A DNA stretch of 61,525 bases from Enterococcus_G camelliae. GTDB taxonomy: Bacteria > Bacillota > Bacilli > Lactobacillales > Enterococcaceae. Below the pieces are notes generated by a model that had not been told where the DNA came from, searched no databases, and was given only the letters and a program-made list of their open reading frames with translations. The translations under genes were made by a program, and so were the position numbers. Each line of letters begins with the position of its first letter. The first letter of the stretch is position 1. Location of the stretch: positions 1 through 61,525 of the forward strand of contig NZ_JBHUMO010000011.1 of the NCBI RefSeq assembly GCF_042685105.1, written 5' to 3'. This document shows positions 34,598 to 42,965 of this stretch, piece by piece.

Positions 34598-35764
34598 ATG
34601 CGCTATATTACTGCTGGAGAGTCACATGGCCCCGAGTTAACAGCGATTATCGAAGGACTACCAGCCGGTATGCCCTTATCAGCTGAGGATATTAATAAAG
34701 AATTGATTCGCCGCCAAACTGGCTATGGCAGAGGAGGTCGGATGCTGATTGAAACAGATCGCGTACGAATTACTTCCGGAGTTAGACATGGAAAAACACT
34801 TGGCTCACCAGTAACTCTAGTTGTTGAAAACAAAGATTGGAAAAACTGGACAAAAGTGATGGGACTAGACCCAGTAACTGAAAAAGAAGCGAAAATGCGC
34901 CGTGTTGCTCGGCCAAGACCCGGTCACGCTGACTTGGTGGGAGGAATGAAATACCATCATTCAGATTTAAGAAATGTCCTTGAACGCTCTTCTGCTCGAG
35001 AAACGACGATGCGCGTAGCAATTGGTGCAATTGCTAAGAAACTGCTTGCGGAATTAGATATGCAAGTCGCTGGTCATGTGGTTAATTTAGGAGGAATTGA
35101 AGCAACGATTCCAGATACGTTGACAGTTGAAGAAGTTCGAACACGCTCAGAAGCATCCGATGTTCGAGTGGTGGATCCTGCTGTTGAACAACCGATTCGT
35201 GATTTGATTGATCAAACGAAAAGAAATGGTGACACAATCGGTGGGGTGGTTGAAGTGCTAATTGGTGGGGTACCTGCCGGCTTAGGTAGCTACGTCCAAT
35301 GGGATAAAAAACTTGATGCCAAAATTGCGCAAGCAGTTGTTAGTATCAATGCATTCAAAGGCGTTGAGTTTGGCGTTGGTTTCGAAGCAGCGAATCTACC
35401 TGGTTCAAAAGTCATGGATGAAATTTTATGGCAAGAACAAAAAGGATACACGCGAAGAACGAATCGTTTAGGCGGCTTTGAGGGTGGTATGACTAATGGA
35501 GAAGTATTGATTGTTCGAGGTGTGATGAAACCTATCCCAACGCTGTATAAGCCCTTGCAAAGTGTTGATATTGATACAAAAGAACCCTACAAAGCAAGCG
35601 TGGAACGTTCAGATAGTACGGCTGTTCCTGCTGCAAGTGTTGTCTGTGAAAGTGTCGTAGCAACTGTGATTGCCAATGAAGTTCTAGAAAAATTTTCGAG
35701 TGATTCATTTGAAGAATTGAAAGCAGCGGTGACAAATTATCGTACCTATTTATCAAATTTTTAA
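34598..35764 (+). CDS. aroC: Chorismate synthase
   Basis: Converts EPSP to chorismate with reduced FMN; 388 residues. Signature GESHGPELTAIIEGLPAG at the N-terminus, RPGHADLVGGMKYHHSDLRNV near 105 with the catalytic His, and the C-terminal AVPAASVVCESVVA. The start ATG lies one base after aroB with GGAGG inside the end of aroB. Confidence 0.96.
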   Translation: MRYITAGESHGPELTAIIEGLPAGMPLSAEDINKELIRRQTGYGRGGRMLIETDRVRITSGVRHGKTLGSPVTLVVENKDWKNWTKVMGLDPVTEKEAKMRRVARPRPGHADLVGGMKYHHSDLRNVLERSSARETTMRVAIGAIAKKLLAELDMQVAGHVVNLGGIEATIPDTLTVEEVRTRSEASDVRVVDPAVEQPIRDLIDQTKRNGDTIGGVVEVLIGGVPAGLGSYVQWDKKLDAKIAQAVVSINAFKGVEFGVGFEAANLPGSKVMDEILWQEQKGYTRRTNRLGGFEGGMTNGEVLIVRGVMKPIPTLYKPLQSVDIDTKEPYKASVERSDSTAVPAASVVCESVVATVIANEVLEKFSSDSFEELKAAVTNYRTYLSNF

Positions 35765-35786
35765 AAAAAATAGGGGAGCGATGAAA

Positions 35787-36878
35787 ATGAATCAAACTGT
35801 ATTAATAGTAGGATTAGGATTAATTGGCAGCTCATTAGCCGTTTGTATCAAAAATGAACACCCGAATGTCACCGTTATTGGCTATGATTATCAGCCAGAA
35901 ACAATGACCATTGCGCAACAACAAAAAATAATCGATGGCACTGCTACCCAGTTTGAAGAAGCTGCTATAGAAGCCGACATTATTATTTTAGCTGGGCCAA
36001 TCCATACGACAATCGATTATTTGGAACAACTGTCGCATTATCAATTGAAACCAACTGTTTTAGTCACCGATGTTGGCAGTACAAAATCGGAGATTGTCGC
36101 GTATGCCACGCAGTTTCCTTTCGATTTTATCGGAGGACATCCAATGGCTGGCTCACATAAATCTGGTGTTTTAGCAGTAGATAATCGCCTATTTGAAAAT
36201 GCATACTTTATTTTTACACCGACAGTAGCCATTTCAAAGCGAGTCGTCGAACTAAAAAAACTGTATGAAGGAACAAAAGCTAAATTTATCGAGCTTAGTC
36301 CAAGCGAACATGATCAAATCACTGGTATGCTAAGCCATTTGCCACATATTATTGCTTCCAGTCTAGTGAATCAAGCTGATGACTTTTCAACAGATCATCC
36401 TCGAGCGAGACAGCTTGCTGCAGGAGGATTTCGAGATATTACCAGGATTGCTTCCTCTGATCCTACGATGTGGACAGATATTCTCCTCAGCAATAAAACC
36501 TTGTTGGTGCAATTAATTGATAATTGGCAAACAAATATGAATCAACTAAAGGAATGGCTTCAAACGAATCAAAAAGAGGCAATCTACACTTTCTTTGAAA
36601 ATGCAAAAGAAACACGCGATACGTTACCAATTCATCAACAAGGAGCGATACCGGGCTTTTATGATTTATTTGTCAATGTCCCGGACTATCCCGGTGTAAT
36701 TGCTGAGGTAACTTCCTTAATTGCTGAAGCTGAGTTGTCACTTGTCAACGTGAAAATATTGGAAACGCGTGAAGATATTATCGGTATTTTGCAATTGAGT
36801 TTTAAAAATGAGGCGGATTTATCTTCCGCAAAGAATTATATCGAATCGCATACTCATTACCATTGTCATACAAAATAG
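35787..36878 (+). CDS. tyrA: Prephenate dehydrogenase with ACT domain
   Basis: Oxidative decarboxylation of prephenate toward tyrosine; 363 residues. NAD-binding GLGLIGSS is at the N-terminus, the catalytic-site segment GGHPMAGSHKSG near 115, and a C-terminal ACT domain (about 292-363, DYPGVIAEVTSLIAEAELS) that usually gives tyrosine feedback. The ATG at 35787 is eight bases after GGGGAG; the ATG at 35781 is too close. Its stop codon overlaps the ribosome binding site of aroA. Confidence 0.93.
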   Translation: MNQTVLIVGLGLIGSSLAVCIKNEHPNVTVIGYDYQPETMTIAQQQKIIDGTATQFEEAAIEADIIILAGPIHTTIDYLEQLSHYQLKPTVLVTDVGSTKSEIVAYATQFPFDFIGGHPMAGSHKSGVLAVDNRLFENAYFIFTPTVAISKRVVELKKLYEGTKAKFIELSPSEHDQITGMLSHLPHIIASSLVNQADDFSTDHPRARQLAAGGFRDITRIASSDPTMWTDILLSNKTLLVQLIDNWQTNMNQLKEWLQTNQKEAIYTFFENAKETRDTLPIHQQGAIPGFYDLFVNVPDYPGVIAEVTSLIAEAELSLVNVKILETREDIIGILQLSFKNEADLSSAKNYIESHTHYHCHTK

Positions 36879-36889
36879 GAGGTTTTTCT

Positions 36890-38173
36890 TTGAAATTACA
36901 TCAAGCGAAAAGTTTAAACGGAACACTTGAAGTGCCTGCAGATAAATCCATTTCCCACCGAAGCATAATGTTTGGAGCAATTGCCAAAGGAGAAACAACT
37001 ATTCATAATTTTTTGGAAGCGGAAGACTGCTTGAGTACGTTAAAGGCTTTTCAAGATTTAGGGGTACACATTGTACATGATGACAAAACAGTTACCATTC
37101 AAGGTGCTGGCTTTGATGGATTAAAACCAGCTGAGAAGCCCCTTGATATGGGAAACTCTGGTACAACAACGCGTCTCATAATGGGGATTTTGGCAAAACA
37201 ATCTTTTCAAAGTGTTTTGATTGGCGATGCTTCTCTATCAAAAAGACCCATGGATCGAATCATAGAACCTTTACTTCAAATGAATGCAAAGATACATGGA
37301 GTAAATGACACGACATATGCGCCAATCACGATTTCTCCTAATAACTACCTAAACCCCATTCACTATGTATTACCTGTGGCAAGTGCTCAGGTAAAATCAG
37401 CTATTTTATTTGCAGCATTACAAGCGAATGGTGAATCGAAAATTGTCGAAAAAGAAATTTCTCGTAATCATACGGAAGAAATGATCAAGCAATTTGGCGG
37501 TTCAATTCAAGTTGAAGGAAAAACTATTCGCTTAACAGGGCCGCAAGAACTTACTGGTCAAACAATCACCGTTCCTGGGGATATTTCATCAGCAGCATTT
37601 TTCTTAGTGGCTGGTGCCGTTGCTCGAAACAGTAAAATTGTTTTAAAAAATGTAGGAGTAAACCCAACTAGGACAGGGATTCTTGATGTATTGACGGATA
37701 TGGGCGCAAATTGGACGATTCTTCAGGAAGATGTACATAACCAGTCGGCTGATATCGAAATTAGTTCATCAAACTTAGTTGCAACGGAAATCGGTGGTGA
37801 TATCATTCCGCGTCTAATTGATGAAATTCCGGTGATTGCCCTTCTTGCGACGCAGGCGAGTGGCACGACTGTAATAAAAAACGCCGAAGAACTGAAAGTA
37901 AAAGAAACAAATCGAATTGATGCTACTGCAAAAGAATTACGAAAGCTTGGAGCAAGTATTGAAACGACACAGGATGGCTTAATTATTCATGGTCCAACAG
38001 CTTTTCACGGTGGACAAGTTTCTAGTCATGGGGACCATCGAATTGGGATGATGTTGCAAATTGCTGCTTTGTTAACCGATGAACCAATCGAGTTGGAGCA
38101 TCCTGAAGCAGTTTCCATCTCTTATCCGCAATTTTTTGATGACTTTGACCATTTAATCGATAAGGAAGGATAA
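36890..38173 (+). CDS. aroA: 3-phosphoshikimate 1-carboxyvinyltransferase (EPSP synthase)
   Basis: Transfers enolpyruvate from PEP to shikimate 3-phosphate; 427 residues. Motifs: DKSISHRSIMFG near residue 17, GNSGTTTRLI near 90, SLSKRPMDRII near 117 and KVKETNRI near 337. The start is TTG at 36890, seven bases after AGGAGG, which gives the normal N-terminus MKLHQAKSLNG. The frame extends nine codons upstream, but across the tyrA stop and the ribosome binding site. Confidence 0.94.
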   Translation: MKLHQAKSLNGTLEVPADKSISHRSIMFGAIAKGETTIHNFLEAEDCLSTLKAFQDLGVHIVHDDKTVTIQGAGFDGLKPAEKPLDMGNSGTTTRLIMGILAKQSFQSVLIGDASLSKRPMDRIIEPLLQMNAKIHGVNDTTYAPITISPNNYLNPIHYVLPVASAQVKSAILFAALQANGESKIVEKEISRNHTEEMIKQFGGSIQVEGKTIRLTGPQELTGQTITVPGDISSAAFFLVAGAVARNSKIVLKNVGVNPTRTGILDVLTDMGANWTILQEDVHNQSADIEISSSNLVATEIGGDIIPRLIDEIPVIALLATQASGTTVIKNAEELKVKETNRIDATAKELRKLGASIETTQDGLIIHGPTAFHGGQVSSHGDHRIGMMLQIAALLTDEPIELEHPEAVSISYPQFFDDFDHLIDKEG

Positions 38174-38175
38174 CT

Positions 38176-38685
38176 ATGCAAATTGTTTTGGTAGGATTCA
38201 TGGGGTCAGGAAAAACAACGATTGGGGGCTTATTAAGCCAAAAGATGAGCCAAACGTTTATTGATACGGATGAGACAATAACGACAAGAATTGCGATGAG
38301 TATTCAGGAATATTTTGATATCTATGGTGAAGATACCTTTCGACAAGTTGAAACGCAAGTCCTTGCCGAATTAAGTGAGAAAAAAGGAATTTTGGCGACT
38401 GGTGGTGGAGTTGTCACAAATAAAGAAAATCGTATGATTTTGAAGCAATTGCCACACGTTGTTTACCTTAAAACGGATCCTGATGAGTTCATTCGGCGAC
38501 TAAAAGCAGACTCTACAAATGTACGCCCATTATTTCTGTCACGTTCCTCAGAAGAAATGATTGATTTATTTCATCAGCGTGAGGCTTATTATCGGGAGGT
38601 TGCTTCACACATTATTGATACAACGGAGAAAACTCCTGAACAGATTGTTCAGGAAATTATCAAAGAGGTAGGTGATAGAAACTGA
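38176..38685 (+). CDS. aroK: Shikimate kinase
   Basis: Phosphorylates shikimate with ATP; 169 residues. Walker A GFMGSGKTT is at 7-15, the shikimate/Mg Asp in DTDE near 32, and GGGVV near 78. The gene starts two bases after aroA. Its TGA stop overlaps the proposed CTG start of pheA, so translation is probably coupled. Confidence 0.95.
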   Translation: MQIVLVGFMGSGKTTIGGLLSQKMSQTFIDTDETITTRIAMSIQEYFDIYGEDTFRQVETQVLAELSEKKGILATGGGVVTNKENRMILKQLPHVVYLKTDPDEFIRRLKADSTNVRPLFLSRSSEEMIDLFHQREAYYREVASHIIDTTEKTPEQIVQEIIKEVGDRN

Positions 38686-39533
38686 AAATTGGTTATTTAG
38701 GCCCAAAAAATTCATTTACTTACCAAGCAACAAATGCGGGATTTCCCAATTTAATCCAGCTTGCCTTTCAAACGATTCCTAAGTGTTTAGAAGCCATTAG
38801 TGACCAAAGAATTGATATGGCAGTTATTCCAATTGAAAATTCCTTGGAAGGATCTGTTCACGCAAGTATGGACTATTTGTTTCATTCAAAAGATTTAACT
38901 GTCAAGCAAGAAATGATTTTACCGATTCGTCAACAGCTCATGATGGTTGATCCAAATAAGAAGCCGGAAGTGATTATGTCACACCCACAAGCCTTGGCGC
39001 AATCTCAAGCCTACTTAAATGAGCACTATCCAACTACTCCTATTGTTCAGACACCATCAACCACTTATGCCGCGGAATATGCTTCAGCGCATCCAGATGA
39101 AGCTGTCGCAGCCATTGCTTCTAAACAAGCTGCTGACGCATTTTCTTTACGTATTATTGGACATGATATTCAAGACAATGATCAAAATGAAACGCGATTT
39201 TGGGTTATAACGAAACGATGCACACAGGATAGCCGACAACAAAACGTAACCAAGGGAAAGCTCTCTTTTTTCTTAACCTTACCATCAAATCAGCCAGGTG
39301 TACTTCATAAAATGTTAGCAGCCTTCGCATGGCGAGGAATAGACTTGGCAAAAATTGAATCACGGCCGTTGAAAACAAGTCTTGGTCAATACTATTTCAT
39401 TATTGATTTAACAGTCGATGAAAATGAGCCGCTAATCCAATATGCTTTTGAAGAAATCGCATTGTTAGGTGCAGAAATTCGAGTATTAGGCCCTTATGAA
39501 ATCCGCATGATTTCAGCAAGTGGCGAACAATGA
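38682..39533 (+). CDS. pheA: Prephenate dehydratase with ACT domain (probable CTG start)
   Basis: Converts prephenate to phenylpyruvate for phenylalanine; 283 residues. The N-terminal family sequence (start)KIGYLGPKNSFTYQA follows CTG at 38682. In that frame there is a TAG two codons upstream and no ATG, GTG or TTG until 38817, which would delete the first 45 residues of the catalytic domain. The CTG overlaps the aroK stop as CTGA and lies seven bases after AGGTG. The catalytic Thr is in ETRFWVI near 171, and the ACT domain (about 190-275) carries ESRP. An ATT at 38688 is a less likely start. Confidence 0.88.
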   Translation: MKIGYLGPKNSFTYQATNAGFPNLIQLAFQTIPKCLEAISDQRIDMAVIPIENSLEGSVHASMDYLFHSKDLTVKQEMILPIRQQLMMVDPNKKPEVIMSHPQALAQSQAYLNEHYPTTPIVQTPSTTYAAEYASAHPDEAVAAIASKQAADAFSLRIIGHDIQDNDQNETRFWVITKRCTQDSRQQNVTKGKLSFFLTLPSNQPGVLHKMLAAFAWRGIDLAKIESRPLKTSLGQYYFIIDLTVDENEPLIQYAFEEIALLGAEIRVLGPYEIRMISASGEQ

Positions 39534-39611
39534 TTAGAAAGTGTACAAATTCAGCAACTTGATGAATATCTAGAGACACTTGATTAACTATTATCTTTTT
39601 GAATCCATTCG

Positions 39612-39643
39612 AAAAAGAAGGCAGTTTAGATGTCTTCTTTTTT
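39612..39643 (+). terminator. aro operon terminator
   Basis: AAAAAGAAGGCA (39612-39623) pairs with TGTCTTCTTTTT (39631-39642) over 12 bp with one wobble and ends in a T-run. Confidence 0.85.
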
Positions 39644-39782
39644 CTTGTTTTGTTCAATTGAAAAAAGAAAACAAAATTTTTCATGTTCAAAAATACATGA
39701 TAAGGAACACAATAAAACTGGATCTGGGGTTTATTAATTTTTTCTAATTCACTCTTTTAGTTTTTTAGGTAGTAAGGTATCC

Positions 39783-39788
39783 TATACT
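39783..39788 (+). promoter_or_regulatory. Probable -10 element of the LCP gene
   Basis: TATACT lies 31 bases before the ATG at 39819. No good -35 is visible at 16-18 bases upstream. Confidence 0.4.
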
Positions 39789-39818
39789 ATAAGATATTGT
39801 TTTATAGGGGGAACTAGG

Positions 39819-41135
39819 ATGAATAAAAGAATGGATCGCCACAATAAAGGGGAAAATGATCTATTCTCAAGAGAAGCTTATCGACGATCAAAACTTGAAA
39901 AACAACTGGATGAACAAGAAAATCAAAACCTTGAAACGAATTGGTCTGATAGGGTGGATGAACCAAATGAGGACTTAAGTGATTATTTAAATGAGGAAAC
40001 CAAAACTTCTGAAAATGATGAAGATGAGGATTTCTATTACTATGAACAAAGGAATAGCAAACCGCAAACACGTATGGCTCACCAAAAGCAACATCGTCAA
40101 TCCATATATAGAAGTAATCAGGAGAAACGAAGAGGAGTCGAATCTAGTCCGGAAAAAGAAGCTACCTTTACACAATCATTTAAAGAGGACGAATTTGCAG
40201 AACGTCCTGCAGAAAAAAAGATGGAACAAAAACCAAAGAAGCAAAAAAAGAAAAAACATCATTGGATTCGTACAATTCTTTTGCTGTTGTTACTTATCAT
40301 TGGTTACTGTGCTGGAGGATTTTATTTAGGTCAAAAAGACGCAAGAAAGGAAACATCCACGTTAAAACCTCAAGCATTTAATGGTGTTGTATCAGCAGAT
40401 GGCGCAAAAAACATTTTACTAATCGGGAATGACAGTCGTGACGGTGAAAACTCACGGGCAGATACGATTATGATTTTAAGCTTCGCAGGAAAATCAAAGA
40501 AACCCAAACTAATTTCAATCATGAGAGATTCCTATGTCGAAATACCTGGATACAATGCAACCAAGATTAATGCTGCGTATGCATATGGAGGCGCAGAATT
40601 ATTAAGAAAAACAATTAAACAAAATCTAGGTGTAGATACGAAATATTATGTAACTGTTGATTTTCAGAGTTTCGAAAAAGTTGTCAATGCTTTGTATCCA
40701 AAAGGAGTAAAAATCAATGCGGAAAAATCATTGGATTTAGACGGGATACAAATTGATAAAGGGGAACAAGTAATGGACGGCTTAAAACTTCTACAGTATG
40801 CTCGTTTTCGGCATGATGAAGAGGGAGATTTTGGTCGGATTCGTCGTCAACAACAAGTTATGACAGCCATCTTTGCTCAATTAAAAACACCTATGGCTAT
40901 CTTGCGATTACCTTATGCGGCTGGTAAGGCATTAGGGTACACCGCAAACAACATTCCATTTAGTTATTACGCTAAAATTGGCTTTTCAATGTTAAGAGGA
41001 GCTTCTGCAATCGAACGTTTATCAGTACCAGCTGACAGTTCCTGGGAATTTGGGACAACCTCAAATGGAGAAAGCGTTATTTATTTTGATAATGACGTAG
41101 AAACAGAAGCTATTAGTAAGTTTCTTGCGCAATAA
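39819..41135 (+). CDS. LytR-CpsA-Psr (LCP) family cell-wall glycopolymer transferase
   Basis: A 438-residue type II membrane protein. A long charged cytosolic N-terminus (1-147, very rich in Glu, Asp, Lys and Arg) precedes one membrane segment (about 148-168) and an outside LCP domain (about 190-380). LCP landmarks are NILLIGNDSRDGENSRADTI, SIMRDSYVEIPGY, TKINAAYAYGG and the Arg-rich LQYARFRHDEEGDFGRIRRQQ. Such enzymes attach teichoic acids or capsular polymers to peptidoglycan. The ATG follows GGGGGA by six bases. Which glycopolymer it handles cannot be told. Confidence 0.88.
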   Translation: MNKRMDRHNKGENDLFSREAYRRSKLEKQLDEQENQNLETNWSDRVDEPNEDLSDYLNEETKTSENDEDEDFYYYEQRNSKPQTRMAHQKQHRQSIYRSNQEKRRGVESSPEKEATFTQSFKEDEFAERPAEKKMEQKPKKQKKKKHHWIRTILLLLLLIIGYCAGGFYLGQKDARKETSTLKPQAFNGVVSADGAKNILLIGNDSRDGENSRADTIMILSFAGKSKKPKLISIMRDSYVEIPGYNATKINAAYAYGGAELLRKTIKQNLGVDTKYYVTVDFQSFEKVVNALYPKGVKINAEKSLDLDGIQIDKGEQVMDGLKLLQYARFRHDEEGDFGRIRRQQQVMTAIFAQLKTPMAILRLPYAAGKALGYTANNIPFSYYAKIGFSMLRGASAIERLSVPADSSWEFGTTSNGESVIYFDNDVETEAISKFLAQ

Positions 41136-41176
41136 AGATGATTTTTATTTCAAATAGCAAGTTATTTATGCTATAT

Positions 41177-41182
41177 TATAAT
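41177..41182 (+). promoter_or_regulatory. -10 element of the degV gene
   Basis: TATAAT lies 34 bases before the ATG at 41217. The -35 region is weak. Confidence 0.5.
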
Positions 41183-41216
41183 TAATGTGAAAAATTTTTC
41201 GAAACGGGGAAATGAA

Positions 41217-42065
41217 ATGAAACTAGCCATAGTTACTGATAGTACCGCTTTTATACCTGAAAGAGTACGTGGCCATAAAGATTTATATGTTATACCTATC
41301 CCAGTTATTATTGATGGAAAAAGTTATAACGAAGGAATTGATATTGAACCAGATGAATATTACCAGCTTCTAAATAATAGCGAAGAATTTCCGACAACAT
41401 CTCAACCTTCATTGGGTGAAACGTTGCAAGTTTATAGAGATTTGAAAGCAAAAGGTTACGATACTGTTATAAGCATTCATCTTTCTTCCGGTATTTCTGG
41501 TTTTTATTCTACTTTATTTGCAATTAAAGATAGTGTAGAAGGGTTGAAAATTTTACCTTATGATTCATTGATTACTAGTATGCCTATGGGACATATGGTA
41601 GAAGCGGCATTGGATGGTATTGATAATGGTCAAGATTTACACGCGATTATGGATCATTTAGATATTATCCGGGACAATACGTATGCCTACTTAATTGTGG
41701 AAGACTTAAATAATCTTGTTCGTGGCGGTCGTTTGACAAATGGAGCAGCGTTAATCGCAGGGTTACTGAAAATTAAGCCGATTTTAACCTTTGATCAAGG
41801 AAAAATCGTGTTGTTTGAAAAAATTCGCTCTAGTAAAAAAGCATTTAAACGAGCGGAAAAAATTATTGGCCAACGTATAAATGAAATCCCATATCCCGTA
41901 AAATTATATGTAATTCATGCAAATAATATAAGTTTGGCACTTGAAGAAAAAGAACGTCTGCAAAAAGAATATCCCAATGCAATTATTGAAGTTGGTCATT
42001 TTGGACCTGTAATCGGCACTCATTTAGGCGAAAAAGCCATTGGATTGGCATTATCGGCACAATAA
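41217..42065 (+). CDS. DegV-family fatty-acid-binding protein
   Basis: A 282-residue protein of the DegV family, which binds fatty acids and in several Firmicutes serves as FakB subunit of fatty acid kinase. It opens with KLAIVTDSTAFIP, has the TSQPSLGE segment near 62 and HLSSGISGFYST near 91, and ends with GPVIGTHLGEKAIGL. The ATG at 41217 is six bases after GGGGA; a GTG at 41187 opens the frame earlier without a site. It is a single-gene unit followed by a terminator. FakB function is inference. Confidence 0.9.
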   Translation: MKLAIVTDSTAFIPERVRGHKDLYVIPIPVIIDGKSYNEGIDIEPDEYYQLLNNSEEFPTTSQPSLGETLQVYRDLKAKGYDTVISIHLSSGISGFYSTLFAIKDSVEGLKILPYDSLITSMPMGHMVEAALDGIDNGQDLHAIMDHLDIIRDNTYAYLIVEDLNNLVRGGRLTNGAALIAGLLKIKPILTFDQGKIVLFEKIRSSKKAFKRAEKIIGQRINEIPYPVKLYVIHANNISLALEEKERLQKEYPNAIIEVGHFGPVIGTHLGEKAIGLALSAQ

Positions 42066-42078
42066 TTTGTTGAAATTG

Positions 42079-42108
42079 AAAAGCATGGATTTTTTTCATG
42101 CTTTTTTT
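42079..42108 (+). terminator. degV terminator
   Basis: AAAAGCATG (42079-42087) and CATGCTTTT (42097-42105) form a 9-bp stem with T-run. Confidence 0.85.
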
Positions 42109-42508
42109 GTTTTTTTAAATGAAAAAACAATAAAGTAATAATGATTTATAAGAGTCATGAGACAGTTAGTTCTTGATTAAACTTTGTATAATATATATTA
42201 TGTAAACTAAAATAATAAAAAAAGATTATTGCCATCTTACCTACCAAAATCACCCCTTTTTTCCCTTCCTCCCTCTTTCATTTAAAGCAGAAAGCTAGCT
42301 ATTGCACGAAAGATGATTCCAATCATGCAATAGCTAATAACTAGGTATGATTATTTTAATAGTTCATAATGCAATTCAGCACGTGTGTTTTCAATTTAGT
42401 AAATAATTGTCCCTAATTTTTTTTAAATAACATGTATCTTAGTCAAAACCTTCAAGCATTATTAAAGAATGATAAAGCCTACCCATGCCTATGTTCACGT
42501 ATTATCCG
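42109..42508. other. Intergenic region with possible small RNA or micro-ORF
   Basis: No conventional gene. A TATAAT lies at 42187-42192 on the + strand. A pyrimidine-rich tract runs at 42251-42280 and includes CCTTCCTCCC, complementary to Shine-Dalgarno sequences. A hairpin follows: AGCTATTGCA and TGCAATAGCT around 42297-42328, with an inner ATGATT/AATCAT. On the - strand the same tract reads as a purine-rich ribosome binding site before a 32-residue hydrophobic frame (GTG at 42253 to stop at 42155) rich in Phe and Tyr. Both readings are weak. Confidence 0.4.
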
Positions 42509-42907
42509 TTAGAATGGACGTCTTCTTCGCAAAAAAGCGGAATCAGTTTTTTCAAAGCCTACCTTAGGATAATAATCTAAGGCTGATGGAGCTGCTAAGA
42601 GGACCAAAGAAACATCTGGACCAAGTTGGGAGTAAAGCTTTTCAATTAACTTATGACCAATCCCTTGCTTTTGATACTCTTTAGCAACAGCTAAATCTGA
42701 TAAATAACAAGCATAACTAAAATCAGTTAATGCGCGTGCAATACCAATTAACTGATTGTTTTCCCAAGCATTCCATAAAATATCCGAATGTTCGAGCATT
42801 TTTTGCAATCGCGGCAAATCATTAACTGGTCTATGAATGCCAGATGATGCAAATAACTGGGCTAACTCACTGGCCGTAATTTTTTTATTTTGAGTGTAAG
42901 TGATCAA
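42509..42907 (-). CDS. GNAT family N-acetyltransferase
   Basis: A 132-residue single-domain acetyltransferase. The acetyl-CoA loop is EYQKQGIGHKLIEKL (about 77-91), and ALDYYPKVGFE near 110 is the usual late motif. The start is TTG at 42907, ten bases after GGGG. It lies 58 bases after the serine-hydrolase gene on the same strand and is probably the last gene of the murein-peptide operon. Substrate unknown. Confidence 0.82.
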   Translation of the reverse strand: MITYTQNKKITASELAQLFASSGIHRPVNDLPRLQKMLEHSDILWNAWENNQLIGIARALTDFSYACYLSDLAVAKEYQKQGIGHKLIEKLYSQLGPDVSLVLLAAPSALDYYPKVGFEKTDSAFLRRRRPF

Positions 42908-42965
42908 ACGTGTTCATCCCCAATTTGTATTTTCTATCTTTCGAACGACTTTCCTTGCGATTGCA

